Origin: Streptomyces varsoviensis
GTDB lineage: Bacteria > Actinomycetota > Actinomycetes > Streptomycetales > Streptomycetaceae
Direction of reading: 5' to 3'
NCBI RefSeq assembly: GCF_000718635.1
Contig: NZ_JOBF01000011.1
Span: 1-64,000, forward strand
Length of the DNA: 64,000 bases
Part shown: in pieces, positions 7,844 to 15,768 of the stretch
Layout of the letters: each line of letters opens with the position of its first letter
Position numbering within the stretch: the stretch's first letter is position 1
The notes under the pieces: model-generated
What the model saw: only the letters and a program-made list of their open reading frames with translations
Told to the model about the DNA's origin: nothing
The model's database searches: none
Position numbers and translations under genes: made by a program

Positions 7844-8820
7844 TCAGCGGCTGCTGCCGCCCGGGACGAGCAGGCCGGTCAGTTCGGAGATCGCCTCCGG
7901 GGAGGGCTTGAAGTAGCGGCGGACATTCTCCGGCTTCTTGTGCCGGGACTTCGCCATCAGCATCAGCAGCGAGGCGCCTTGGACACCGAGCGCGGTCAGC
8001 CCCGAATGGCGGTACTCGTGCAGGTCCCAGCCGGTCCCCGTCCCGCGTACGGCGGTGTGCTCATCGAGGAGGGCGCGGGCCTGCCCGTAGGAGAGGCGGG
8101 CAAGGCCGGTGTCCGGGCACACGTCGCGCGGGCTGACCACCTTCCCCGGGCCGGGCCGCCGGTGGGTGACGAACACCGGGCCCCGGGTACGGCCCTTGAT
8201 CAGGCGGGGCAGGAGCCGGGCGGTATCCGCGTCCCAGTAGACGGTCTCCAGCACGAAGTCCTCACGGGCCTGCCCGCGGCGGCGGGCCTTGCTCCGGGCC
8301 CCCTTGGCCTTCACCGGGCAGCGCCGGGCGGCGAGGTCCAGGTTCTCGATGTTGACCCCGAGGATTTCCTCCGCGCGGGCGCAGGTCTCGTAGAGCACCC
8401 GCCACAGCGTCTTCTCCCGCAGAGGGACCTCGCGCCGGGCGACAAGCCGGTCCACGGCCATCTTCGAGCGGGCCGGGTCTCGGAGTCCGGCACCACCAGC
8501 CGTTTCGTCCAGGCCGGAACCGCCGGGCCGTCGTACCCGTACTCCTCGCACCAGCCCAGCCACGACAGCACTGACGCCCGGCGGGCGTTCCAGGTGTTGA
8601 CCGCCGCAGTGCCCCACAGCAGCTCCCGGGCCTCGCCGGGCTCATCGTCCGCGACCGACCCGAGCGGGCGGGCCTCGCCGATCCGCTCAGCGGTCTTGCC
8701 GACGCCGGTCGAGTAGCTGCGGACCGTGTCCGGGTTGCCGAGCGAGTCGAGGCAGGCGTCCGCTGCCGCGCGGACGGTCAACGTCTTCCCGGCCGGCAGT
8801 TCCACGGCAGTCGGCACCAC
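7844..8820 (-). pseudogene. frameshifted tyrosine recombinase/integrase
   Basis: Two frames together encode one integrase. The N-terminal core-binding domain ([40 protein letters not shown]) is in one frame; after [14 protein letters not shown] the sequence continues only in another frame as [20 protein letters not shown]. The catalytic domain is otherwise complete: first Arg in [23 protein letters not shown] (HxxR), [17 protein letters not shown] (His and nucleophile Tyr). The indel lies at about 8470-8490. Start taken at GTG 8820 after AAGGGGGG; the frame is open to 8901. It could be a decayed element or a sequencing error; I see no flanking tRNA or att repeat. Confidence 0.75.
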
Positions 8821-9504
8821 TTCCCCCCTTGCTGCGGATAACAGGGCCGCTTCACGTACGACCCGGAGAGCGTCACCGCAGGTGACAAAGCAAGCTCCCA
8901 CAGGTAAATGGGCGTTATCCGTGGGAAGACTTCAGACGGGTCCGGTCGCCGACGCCCCGTCAGCCGCCTACCTGGGTCGACTCGGCCTAGCGCACGATCT
9001 GACATGGATGTTCCTCAACCCCCCATGCGGCCGGACGGCGCAGCAGGGTCCGCGCGGTGGGAGCGTTCGTCGGACGGTCGGCCCTCGACGGCGGGTGTGC
9101 CCCGTGCGGCGGCCCCGCCTGTGCGGCGGGCCCGCGCACGTACGCAGGTGCCCCCGGCGGGTGTGGCGCAGCGGCGGCCGTACGGTGGTCGCCGTCCAGG
9201 TGGTGGTGGCGCCGCTACCTCGGTTACGACTGGGCGGTCGGCGGGTTCGTGTGCGGCGGCTCCTGGGCGGGGCGCGGCCGTCGGGACGGTGCGGGTGCGG
9301 CGGTGCCTGCGTCTGTGTGGCTGGTGTGCGCGTAGAGCCGGGGCCGCGCTCCAACAGCAGGCTGCATTTGCTGCCCGAGCGGCGACGCCGCCGTCCTCGG
9401 CGCAGCCGCCCGGCGGCGGCGCCGCCTCGGCTCTCACATGCGGCGGCGAGGCTGCCCCGGCCTCACGCGCGGGGGCGAGGCCGCCACGGCCTCCGCGCCG
9501 CCCC
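8821..9504. other. 684-bp stretch without a recognisable gene
   Basis: Several open frames exist on both strands, but all translate into Arg/Pro/Gly-rich, low-complexity products with no family resemblance, as expected from GC-rich DNA short of stop codons. CGGCGG runs are frequent at 9180-9500. I see no RNA gene or clear repeat here. Confidence 0.5.
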
Positions 9505-10092
9505 TCACCGGCGGGGAGCGGCGGTGTGGGGGGCGGTTGAGCCCGACAGGAGGAGGGCGGCGGCGTGGAGGTTGGGGACGCTGCCTAGGCAGCCGGGTGG
9601 GGGGTGGGCGGGCAGGGGGCCGCGGCCGGAGCGTACGTGGAGGGAGTGGCAGCCGGCTGCGGCGGCGGCGCGGAGGTCGGACTCGTGGTCGCCGATGAGC
9701 ACCGCCTCGTGCGGGGCGGCCCCGGTGAGCGTGAGGGCGCGCAGCACCATGCCGGGGCGCGGCTTGCGGCAGGCGCAGGCGGCTTCCGGGGTGTGGGGGC
9801 AGTACAGGACATGCGGGGGAGCGGCGCCGTCCGCGGTGAGGTCGGCCGTCATGCGCGCGTGGATCGCGTCGAGGTGACTGGACGTCATGAGGCCACGGCC
9901 TATGGCGCTCTGATTGGTGATCACCGCCAGTGGGAGCCCGGCCGCAGCCAGCAGCCCGTAGCCGGTGCGGGCGCCGGGCAGCCACTCCCAGTCGTCGGGC
10001 GAGCGCACGTACCCGGGCCGGTTGATGTTGAGGACGCCGTCCCGGTCGAGCAGTACGGCCCTCAGCGCGGGCGGGCTCGCAGGGTGCGCCAC
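9505..10092 (-). CDS. HAD-IIIA phosphatase, GmhB-like (heptose bisphosphatase family)
   Basis: A 195-residue HAD phosphatase. DRDGVLN holds the nucleophile and acid/base Asp, VITNQSAIGRG the second motif, and GDHESDLRAAAAAG the Mg-binding acidic motif. The cysteine/histidine loop YCPHTPEAACACRKP is the zinc site typical of GmhB, which removes the C7 phosphate of heptose bisphosphates. Actinobacteria lack LPS heptose, so a sugar in a glycan or natural product is the likely substrate. GTG 10092 is preferred: GGAGGG is 7 nt upstream. The neighbouring carbamoyltransferase may act on the same sugar-containing product (inference). Confidence 0.8.
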   Translation of the reverse strand: MAHPASPPALRAVLLDRDGVLNINRPGYVRSPDDWEWLPGARTGYGLLAAAGLPLAVITNQSAIGRGLMTSSHLDAIHARMTADLTADGAAPPHVLYCPHTPEAACACRKPRPGMVLRALTLTGAAPHEAVLIGDHESDLRAAAAAGCHSLHVRSGRGPLPAHPPPGCLGSVPNLHAAALLLSGSTAPHTAAPRR

Positions 10093-10386
10093 TAGTGGTC
10101 CCTCCGTCCCGGCCGGGCGGCGGCGCCGGTCGGCCGGGACGGGCACCGGGCGGCCCCCACGGGAAAGCGGCGGCGCGCCTTCCGTAATCCGCTGCGGAAA
10201 TAAGACACCGAATTCTTCCCCGTGTTCTTCCCGTGTTCCCCCCCGTGGCGATTCGCGGCGGGGTGTCCGGACGAGCGGGATCGCGGAAATTTCCGTCCTT
10301 GACGCGGACCGGTGAACGGCTATGATCCGACGGTTGATTGCCGCTGATTGCTGTTGTTTACCGGTTGATTGCCGGCTGATTGCCGT
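10093..10386. other. intergenic region with short repeats leading into the GATCTTG array
   Basis: No gene seen. At 10215-10250 a CTTCCCGTGTT-type 11-12 bp motif recurs three times. At 10336, 10346, 10367 and 10378 the pentamer GATTG recurs (10, 21 and 11 bp apart), usually as GATTGCCG. Base composition becomes distinctly AT-richer from about 10310. Confidence 0.6.
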
Positions 10387-10502
10387 GATCTTGAAACGTC
10401 AGGATCTTGAAACACCAGGATCTTGAATCGCTAGGATCTTGTAAACACCACGATCTTGAAATGTCGCGATCTTGAATTTCCGTGATCTTGACCGACGGTC
10501 AA
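10387..10502. repeat. 16-bp direct-repeat array (GATCTTG x7) ending in a palindrome
   Basis: GATCTTG occurs at 10387, 10403, 10419, 10435, 10452, 10468 and 10484, i.e. spaced 16,16,16,17,16,16 bp. The two bases after it are mostly AA (GATCTTGAA); the remaining 7 bp vary (acgtcag, acaccag and so on). The last copy merges into the perfect dyad TTGACCG-A-CGGTCAA (10488-10502). The array is 86-201 bp before the carbamoyltransferase ATG and is AT-rich against a GC-rich background. It could be an iteron-like operator set or a minisatellite; a promoter -35 (TTGACC, 10488) may be embedded, but no convincing -10 is seen. Confidence 0.85.
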
Positions 10503-10587
10503 AATAACAGTGGGCGATGTACCTGTCAATGGCAGGCAGGCGAACCGGCCAACCGCTGCGGGGCGCAATGCGAGGGAGCGGGAAGCT

Positions 10588-12387
10588 ATGTACATACTCG
10601 GCGTCAATACCGGACCCCACGACTCCTCGGCCTGCCTGCTGAAGGACGGGGAACTGATCGTGATGGTGGAGCAGGAGCGGCTGAGCCGAAGAAAGCGGGC
10701 GTTCGGCGAGGCCCCGCGCGCGGCCGTCGCCGCCTGTCTGCGGGCCGCGGACATTTCCCTCGGCGATGTCGCCGAAACCGCGGTGGGCTGGGACGTTCCG
10801 CTGCTCAGCGAGGTGGAGGGGGCGCCCTTCGACGCCGCGCGGTTCCACGAGTGGCTGCTGCCGGACGGCGGCGGGGAACGCCGCCCGCCCACCCGGTTCG
10901 TACCGCACCACATGGCACACGCCGCAAGCGCGCTGTGGACGAGCGGATTCGAGGACGCGGCGATTCTCGTGCTCGACGGCCGCGGCGAGTGCCGGTCCAC
11001 CACCCTGGCCCGCGGGTCCGCCGGAAAGATCGAGGTCATCCGGGACTGGGACACCAGCCTGTCGCTCGGCAACTTCTATTCCATCGCCGCCCAATGGGCC
11101 GGATTCACCATGTGGGACGCCGGGAAATTGATGGGGCTCGCCTCCTACGGACGCCCCGACCAGGCCGTACCGCTGATCGCCGCGGAGGACGACTACACCT
11201 TTCCCGGCGCCCCCGCACCGCGCCGCCGCCCGGCCCAGCACTACCTCCAACTGCATGACTTCTTGTACGAATACTTCGGCAGGAACAATTACCCCTATGC
11301 GCAAGGCGACCGGAACGAGCCGATGGCGCACGCGTCCTTCGCCGCGTCCGTGCAGGCGGCGCTGGAGGACGTGCTGCTGGAACTGGCCCGGTTCGCGCGC
11401 CGCCGCACCGGGGCCGACCGGCTGGTACTGGCCGGCGGTGTGGCGCTGAACTGCGCGGCGAACGGGCGGCTGGCGCGGTCCGGAATCTTCTCCGACATCT
11501 ACGTGCCGCCCGTGCCGCACGACGCCGGCGTCGGGCTCGGCGCGGCCCTCCTCGCGGACCGGGAGCTGAGCGGCCGGGGCGACGGCGGCCCGGCCCACCG
11601 TATGCGCCACGCCTACTGGGGGCCCGGCATCACGGCGGAGGACATCGCCTCCGCGCTCCACGGCGCGGGCCTCGCGACCATGCACCTGTCGACCGAGGAC
11701 GTCATCGGCCGGACCGCCGCCCACCTCGCGGCGGGCCGCCTCGTCGCCTGGTGCGCGGGGCGCGGCGAGGTGGGGCAGCGGGCGCTCGGCGCGCGCAGCA
11801 TCCTCTGCGACCCGCGCCACCGGAGCGCGGTCGCCCGCCTCAACTCCGTGAAGGGCAGGGAGATCTGGCGGCCTCTCGCCCCGAGCGTGCTGGAGGAGTA
11901 CTGGAGTGCCGTGTTCGAGGCCGCGCCCCTGTCCCTCTGCGAATTCATGCTCGCCGCCGTCCCGGTCCGCGCGTCCGCCCGGCGGATGCTGGCCGCCGCC
12001 GTGCACGTGGACGGCACGGCCCGCCCACACGTCGTCCGCCGCTCGGTGAACGAGCGGTTCTGGACGCTCATCGACGCGTTCCGCCGGCTGACGGGCGTGC
12101 CCGCCGTGCTCAACACCTCCTTCAACCTGGCCGGCGAGCCCGTGGTGTTCGGCCCGGACGACGCCATCGCCACGTTCGTACGCAGCGACATCGAGGTCCT
12201 CGTGCTGGGGGACTGCCTCCTGGAGAAGCCCTCGGTGTCCGAGCCCGTACGCGACCAGGGCGGGCGCCGGGCGGCGCGGCCCGCACGCGGCACCGGGGTC
12301 GCGCGGGGCACGCTGGACTCGGGGATGCCGTTCCTGCCGTGGCAGTCGGCCGCACCGTCCGAAGAGGAACCGGACGTCCAGCGGTAG
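10588..12387 (+). CDS. NodU/CmcH-family O-carbamoyltransferase
   Basis: A 599-residue enzyme that moves a carbamoyl group from carbamoyl phosphate, through carbamoyl-adenylate, to a hydroxyl of an acceptor. The N-terminal ASKHA-type domain has ILGVNTGPHDSSACLL and HHMAHAASALWTSGF, then MWDAGKLMGLASYG; LAGGVALNCAANGRL is the nucleotide-binding segment. The C-terminal YrdC-like part includes GEVGQRALGARSILCDPR and LNTSFNLAGEPVV. Length is normal. ATG 10588 begins the conserved strand; in-frame codons before it are not conserved. The last 50 residues are variable. Acceptor unknown. The adjacent GmhB-like phosphatase suggests sugar decoration. Confidence 0.88.
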   Translation: MYILGVNTGPHDSSACLLKDGELIVMVEQERLSRRKRAFGEAPRAAVAACLRAADISLGDVAETAVGWDVPLLSEVEGAPFDAARFHEWLLPDGGGERRPPTRFVPHHMAHAASALWTSGFEDAAILVLDGRGECRSTTLARGSAGKIEVIRDWDTSLSLGNFYSIAAQWAGFTMWDAGKLMGLASYGRPDQAVPLIAAEDDYTFPGAPAPRRRPAQHYLQLHDFLYEYFGRNNYPYAQGDRNEPMAHASFAASVQAALEDVLLELARFARRRTGADRLVLAGGVALNCAANGRLARSGIFSDIYVPPVPHDAGVGLGAALLADRELSGRGDGGPAHRMRHAYWGPGITAEDIASALHGAGLATMHLSTEDVIGRTAAHLAAGRLVAWCAGRGEVGQRALGARSILCDPRHRSAVARLNSVKGREIWRPLAPSVLEEYWSAVFEAAPLSLCEFMLAAVPVRASARRMLAAAVHVDGTARPHVVRRSVNERFWTLIDAFRRLTGVPAVLNTSFNLAGEPVVFGPDDAIATFVRSDIEVLVLGDCLLEKPSVSEPVRDQGGRRAARPARGTGVARGTLDSGMPFLPWQSAAPSEEEPDVQR

Positions 12388-12598
12388 CCCAGCCGTAGTC
12401 CACGGTAGTCCAGCGGTAGTCCGGTGGCCGGGACCGGGATCGGGGCCGCGCCCGCGGTCGCGGGCGCGCGGGGCGCGGCGCGCGGCCGGAAAGCGTCGCT
12501 CAATTTTCCTTTCTCATTGCCCAGTTGGGCCCGTCACCGCTTGCATTGCTCTCCCTATGGCTGGTGCCGCAGTCAGTCATGTGACGGAGGGGGACGCC

Positions 12599-15553
12599 GT
12601 GCGCGAAGCCGGACTACGTACCAAGAGACCGAACAGACACGACCGACGGAGACACGACAGACGGAGACACGACAGGCGGAGCGGGGTGGGCGCCCCCGGA
12701 GTGCGGGGCGCCATGGCCGGTGCGGTGGCGCTGATCAGCGCCACCGCACTCGTCGTCTCGGCCGCGCCCGCCGGCGCCGCGCCGGGCGCCACCCCGCCCG
12801 CCGGCCCGGCGGACCTGGTCCCCGGCAAGCGCACCGCGACCCCCGCGCTGGTCAGCGGCCTCCGGGAGCCCGCCCAGGCCGCGGGGAACGCCGCCGACGC
12901 GGCGCTCGGCCACCTCGCCGCCCACGAGAACCGCTACCGCATCCCCGCCCCGGGGCGCGACCTGCGGCCCGTACGGACGGTGGAGGCCGGGGGCGAGGAG
13001 ACCGTACGGTTCCAGCAGCGGCACCAGGGCGTGGCGGTCCTGGGCGGCCAGTACCTGGTCCGGATGGAGCACAGGGGCGGCGAACGCGTCGTCACCGGGG
13101 CCTCCGGCGCGTACTTCACCGGCCTGAAGACCGGCACCGTCCCCGAGGTCGACGAGGAACTGGCCGTCGAACGCGCCGTGGACGCCGCGACGGACCAGCT
13201 CAAGGCCGCCCGCGCGGGCGGCGCGGCGTGGGACGAGGCGCGCCCGCTGACCGGCGCCGCGCGCGGACTGGCCGTCCTGCCCACCAGCGCGGGTCTGCTC
13301 ACCTGGCACGTGACCGTACGCGGCGTACACCCCGGCACGGGCGAACCGGTGCTGCGGGAGGTCTACGTCGACGCGCGGGCCGGGTACCCGGTGCTCCAGT
13401 ACAGCGGAATCAAGACGTTCGCGGCGGCCTCCGGCGCCCCTGCCGCGTCCACACCCGCCGCACACAAGATCCTCTCGCCCGCTCCCGCCGCGTCGAAGCC
13501 CGCCGCGCCCCGCCCGGACCGCCGCAAGGCCGCGCCGCCCGCCGAGGAGCAGGGGCCCGCCGAGGAGCAGGGGCCCACGGTCGTGGGCTCCGGCGTCAAG
13601 TACGACGGCAAGGCCGTCGGGTTGCAGCTCACCCGGGACGAAGCGCGCCAGGAATACGTGATGCGCGATCAGATCCGGATGCGGGACGGCAGCAAGAACC
13701 CGATCTCCACCTGGGACGCGCGCGGCAAGTCCGTCGGCGAGGTGTCGGGTCAATGGCCCTCCGACATCAAGGAGTTCGGGTCGCCCACCCTGGCCTTCGG
13801 CGGCGAGGCGACCGAGGCGGGCGCGGTCGACGCGCACTGGGCGGCCGGCAAGGTCTACGACTACTACCGGCAGGTGCACGGCCGGGACAGCCTCGACGGT
13901 CAGGGCGGCACCATCAACTCCCTGGTGGGAGTGGACGACTTCGGGCGTCCGTACAACAACGCGTTCTGGGACGGCACCAAGATGGTGTACGGCGGCGGTG
14001 ACGCCGAGTACCGCGCGTTCTCGGCGGGCCTGGACGTCGTCGGCCACGAGATGACGCACGGCGTCGTCGAGAACTCGGCGAACCTCGTCTACGCGGGGCA
14101 GTCCGGCGCCATGAACGAGGCGATCGCCGACTACTTCGGCAACGCCATCAAGACCGACGCCTACGGCATCCCCATGGACAGCCCCGACGCCGGCCTGCTC
14201 GGCGAGTCGCTGTGCCGGACCAAGCCGCCGCGCGAGTGCGCGGCCCGCGACCTCAACGACGGGCGGACCACGGCCAAGTCCTTCCTCGGCGTGTCCCTCG
14301 TCACCGACAACGGCGGCGTCCACCTCAACTCCACCATCTTCTCCGGCGCGCTGTGGGACATGCGCGAGGACATCGGCCGCACCCTCGCCGACCGGATCGT
14401 CTACCGGGCGCTCACCGCCTACCTGACCCCGCTGGACGGGTTCACCGAGGGCCGCGCCGCGGTGCTCGCCGCCGCCCGTGACCTCAAGGTGTCCGGCAAG
14501 GAACTCAAGGCCGTCGAGCGGTCCTTCAACGCCCATGGCATCGTGCCGGGTTGGGAACTCGCCACGGGCGTCGACTCCGACCCGCTGATGGGCGACGTCA
14601 ACACGGAAGGCGTCCGGGTGGGCGCCGGCGGCGGCTGGTGGACCACCTCCAAGTCCAACGAGAACGGCAGTGAGCCGTACTCCGTGTGGGCCGGCCGCGC
14701 CGACGGCACCGGCGCGCCGCAGCGGATCAGCCCCAACGACGGCCGGTACCACGTGCACCCCGCCACCGACGGGAAGACCGTGGTGTGGCTGGCGTACAAC
14801 CGCAGGACCGTGGACCTCCTTGCGCGGCCCCTCGCGGGCGGGCCCGTCAAGAAGCTGTGGTCGGGCCGGCGCGTCGGGCCCGAGCTCCAGATCGAGGGCG
14901 ACGTGGTCGTCGTGGAGTCGCGGCCCCGCGGGGCCCGGTCGCTCGTGCAGTACCTGCGGCTCAGCGACCCGACCCCGGTGGACGTGACCGGCGACCGGAA
15001 CGTGAACTCCAGCCACCCGTCGCTCCGCGACGGCCGCATCGCGTACGCCACCATGGAGCGCTCCGAGGGGACCGTCACGTACGGGACCGAGGTGCTCGAC
15101 CTCAGGACGGGCGTACGGACCCGGATGGGGCAGCTCGGCACCCTCAAGGACACCGGGCCGACCGCGATCAACGGCAGCCATGTGTTCTGGTTGGCCAACG
15201 AGGCGGAGGGGAGTCGGCTGACCGCCGTGCGCCGGGCCGATCTGGACGGCACCGGAGTCGTCGACATCAGCCCCGCCGGCGGCCCGGGCGCGATCGAGGG
15301 CATCGACCTCATCGCCTCGGACGACGCGGTGACCGCCGCCACCTGGACGCCCGCCCCCGAGTACCGCAACGAGGCGCTGCCCAAGCTGTGGCAGTTCTCG
15401 GCGGACGGGAAGCGGAAGGACCGGGTGTCCTGCAACCGCGGCGAGCAGATGTGGGCCGGCATGCCGGGCGGCCGGCAGGTGGTGTGGACCGACTCCACCA
15501 CCGGGCACAGCGACGTGGTGACGCGTACGCGTCCGGCCGGCACCTGCGGATGA
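12599..15553 (+). CDS. secreted M4 (thermolysin-like) metalloprotease with C-terminal propeller-like domain
   Basis: A 984-residue exoprotease precursor. The N-terminus has an Arg-rich stretch with three RHDRR copies, a hydrophobic signal segment ending near AGAAPGAT, and an FTP/propeptide region (about 90-300). The catalytic domain (about 340-660) shows HEMTH (zinc His and Glu), NEAIADYFGN (third zinc ligand) and NGGVHLNSTIFSGALW (catalytic His). About 300 further residues after this are WD/TolB-like (repeated Trp/Asp-rich strands such as TVVWLAYNRRTVDLLARPL), unusual for simple M4 enzymes. A linker holds AEEQGP twice. GTG 12599 follows GGAGGGGG by 5 nt; the frame is open to 12557. Confidence 0.85.
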   Translation: MREAGLRTKRPNRHDRRRHDRRRHDRRSGVGAPGVRGAMAGAVALISATALVVSAAPAGAAPGATPPAGPADLVPGKRTATPALVSGLREPAQAAGNAADAALGHLAAHENRYRIPAPGRDLRPVRTVEAGGEETVRFQQRHQGVAVLGGQYLVRMEHRGGERVVTGASGAYFTGLKTGTVPEVDEELAVERAVDAATDQLKAARAGGAAWDEARPLTGAARGLAVLPTSAGLLTWHVTVRGVHPGTGEPVLREVYVDARAGYPVLQYSGIKTFAAASGAPAASTPAAHKILSPAPAASKPAAPRPDRRKAAPPAEEQGPAEEQGPTVVGSGVKYDGKAVGLQLTRDEARQEYVMRDQIRMRDGSKNPISTWDARGKSVGEVSGQWPSDIKEFGSPTLAFGGEATEAGAVDAHWAAGKVYDYYRQVHGRDSLDGQGGTINSLVGVDDFGRPYNNAFWDGTKMVYGGGDAEYRAFSAGLDVVGHEMTHGVVENSANLVYAGQSGAMNEAIADYFGNAIKTDAYGIPMDSPDAGLLGESLCRTKPPRECAARDLNDGRTTAKSFLGVSLVTDNGGVHLNSTIFSGALWDMREDIGRTLADRIVYRALTAYLTPLDGFTEGRAAVLAAARDLKVSGKELKAVERSFNAHGIVPGWELATGVDSDPLMGDVNTEGVRVGAGGGWWTTSKSNENGSEPYSVWAGRADGTGAPQRISPNDGRYHVHPATDGKTVVWLAYNRRTVDLLARPLAGGPVKKLWSGRRVGPELQIEGDVVVVESRPRGARSLVQYLRLSDPTPVDVTGDRNVNSSHPSLRDGRIAYATMERSEGTVTYGTEVLDLRTGVRTRMGQLGTLKDTGPTAINGSHVFWLANEAEGSRLTAVRRADLDGTGVVDISPAGGPGAIEGIDLIASDDAVTAATWTPAPEYRNEALPKLWQFSADGKRKDRVSCNRGEQMWAGMPGGRQVVWTDSTTGHSDVVTRTRPAGTCG
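12635..12679 (+). repeat. 15-bp repeat x3 coding RHDRR in the signal-peptide n-region
   Basis: Three 15-bp units (AGACACGACMGACGG type) in frame near the N-terminus of the M4 protease, lengthening the positively charged n-region. Confidence 0.8.
13541..13576 (+). repeat. perfect 18-bp duplication (AEEQGP) in protease linker
   Basis: GCCGAGGAGCAGGGGCCC occurs twice head to tail without a mismatch, in frame between the propeptide and catalytic domain of the M4 protease. Confidence 0.9.
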
Positions 15554-15705
15554 GCGGTTCGACGTCATGACCTGGCGACAAGACAGCCCGTACGGGGCCC
15601 CGGGCCCGGAGCGGGCGGCGTGTGCGCGAATGTCGATATGTGTCCAATGTGCTGTGAGTGCGTCATGTGGGTTAAATATGGGGTCGTGGCCATAGGTATG
15701 CCGAC

Positions 15706-15752
15706 CGTGGGCCCATCCCCATCCGGACGGTCGTGGGCCCCACCCATATCCG
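15706..15752. promoter_or_regulatory. imperfect direct repeat before hyuA-like gene
   Basis: CGTGGGCCCATCCCCATCCG (15706-15725) and a related CGTGGGCCCCACCCATATCC element (15732-15751) lie 26 bp apart, just before the hyuA-like ATG at 15769. A more distant copy (CGTGGCCATAGG) starts near 15684. Regulatory use is a guess. Confidence 0.25.
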
Positions 15753-15768
15753 AACGAAAGACACCACC

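Noticed and set aside
8908..9540. Open frame of about 210 codons in the gene-poor stretch
   Set aside because: Arg/Ala/Pro-rich product without motif; competing frames of similar length on both strands.
9505..10092. GmhB-like gene as evidence of LPS heptose synthesis
   Set aside because: The organism is an actinomycete with no LPS genes in view; only the phosphatase family can be claimed.
10387..10502. CRISPR array
   Set aside because: The constant part is only 7-9 bp with 7-bp variable parts; no 25-37 bp repeats, unique 30-bp spacers or cas genes.
12614..15568. Long antisense open frame opposite the M4 protease
   Set aside because: No family resemblance; it exists because GC-rich codons rarely give stops on the complement.
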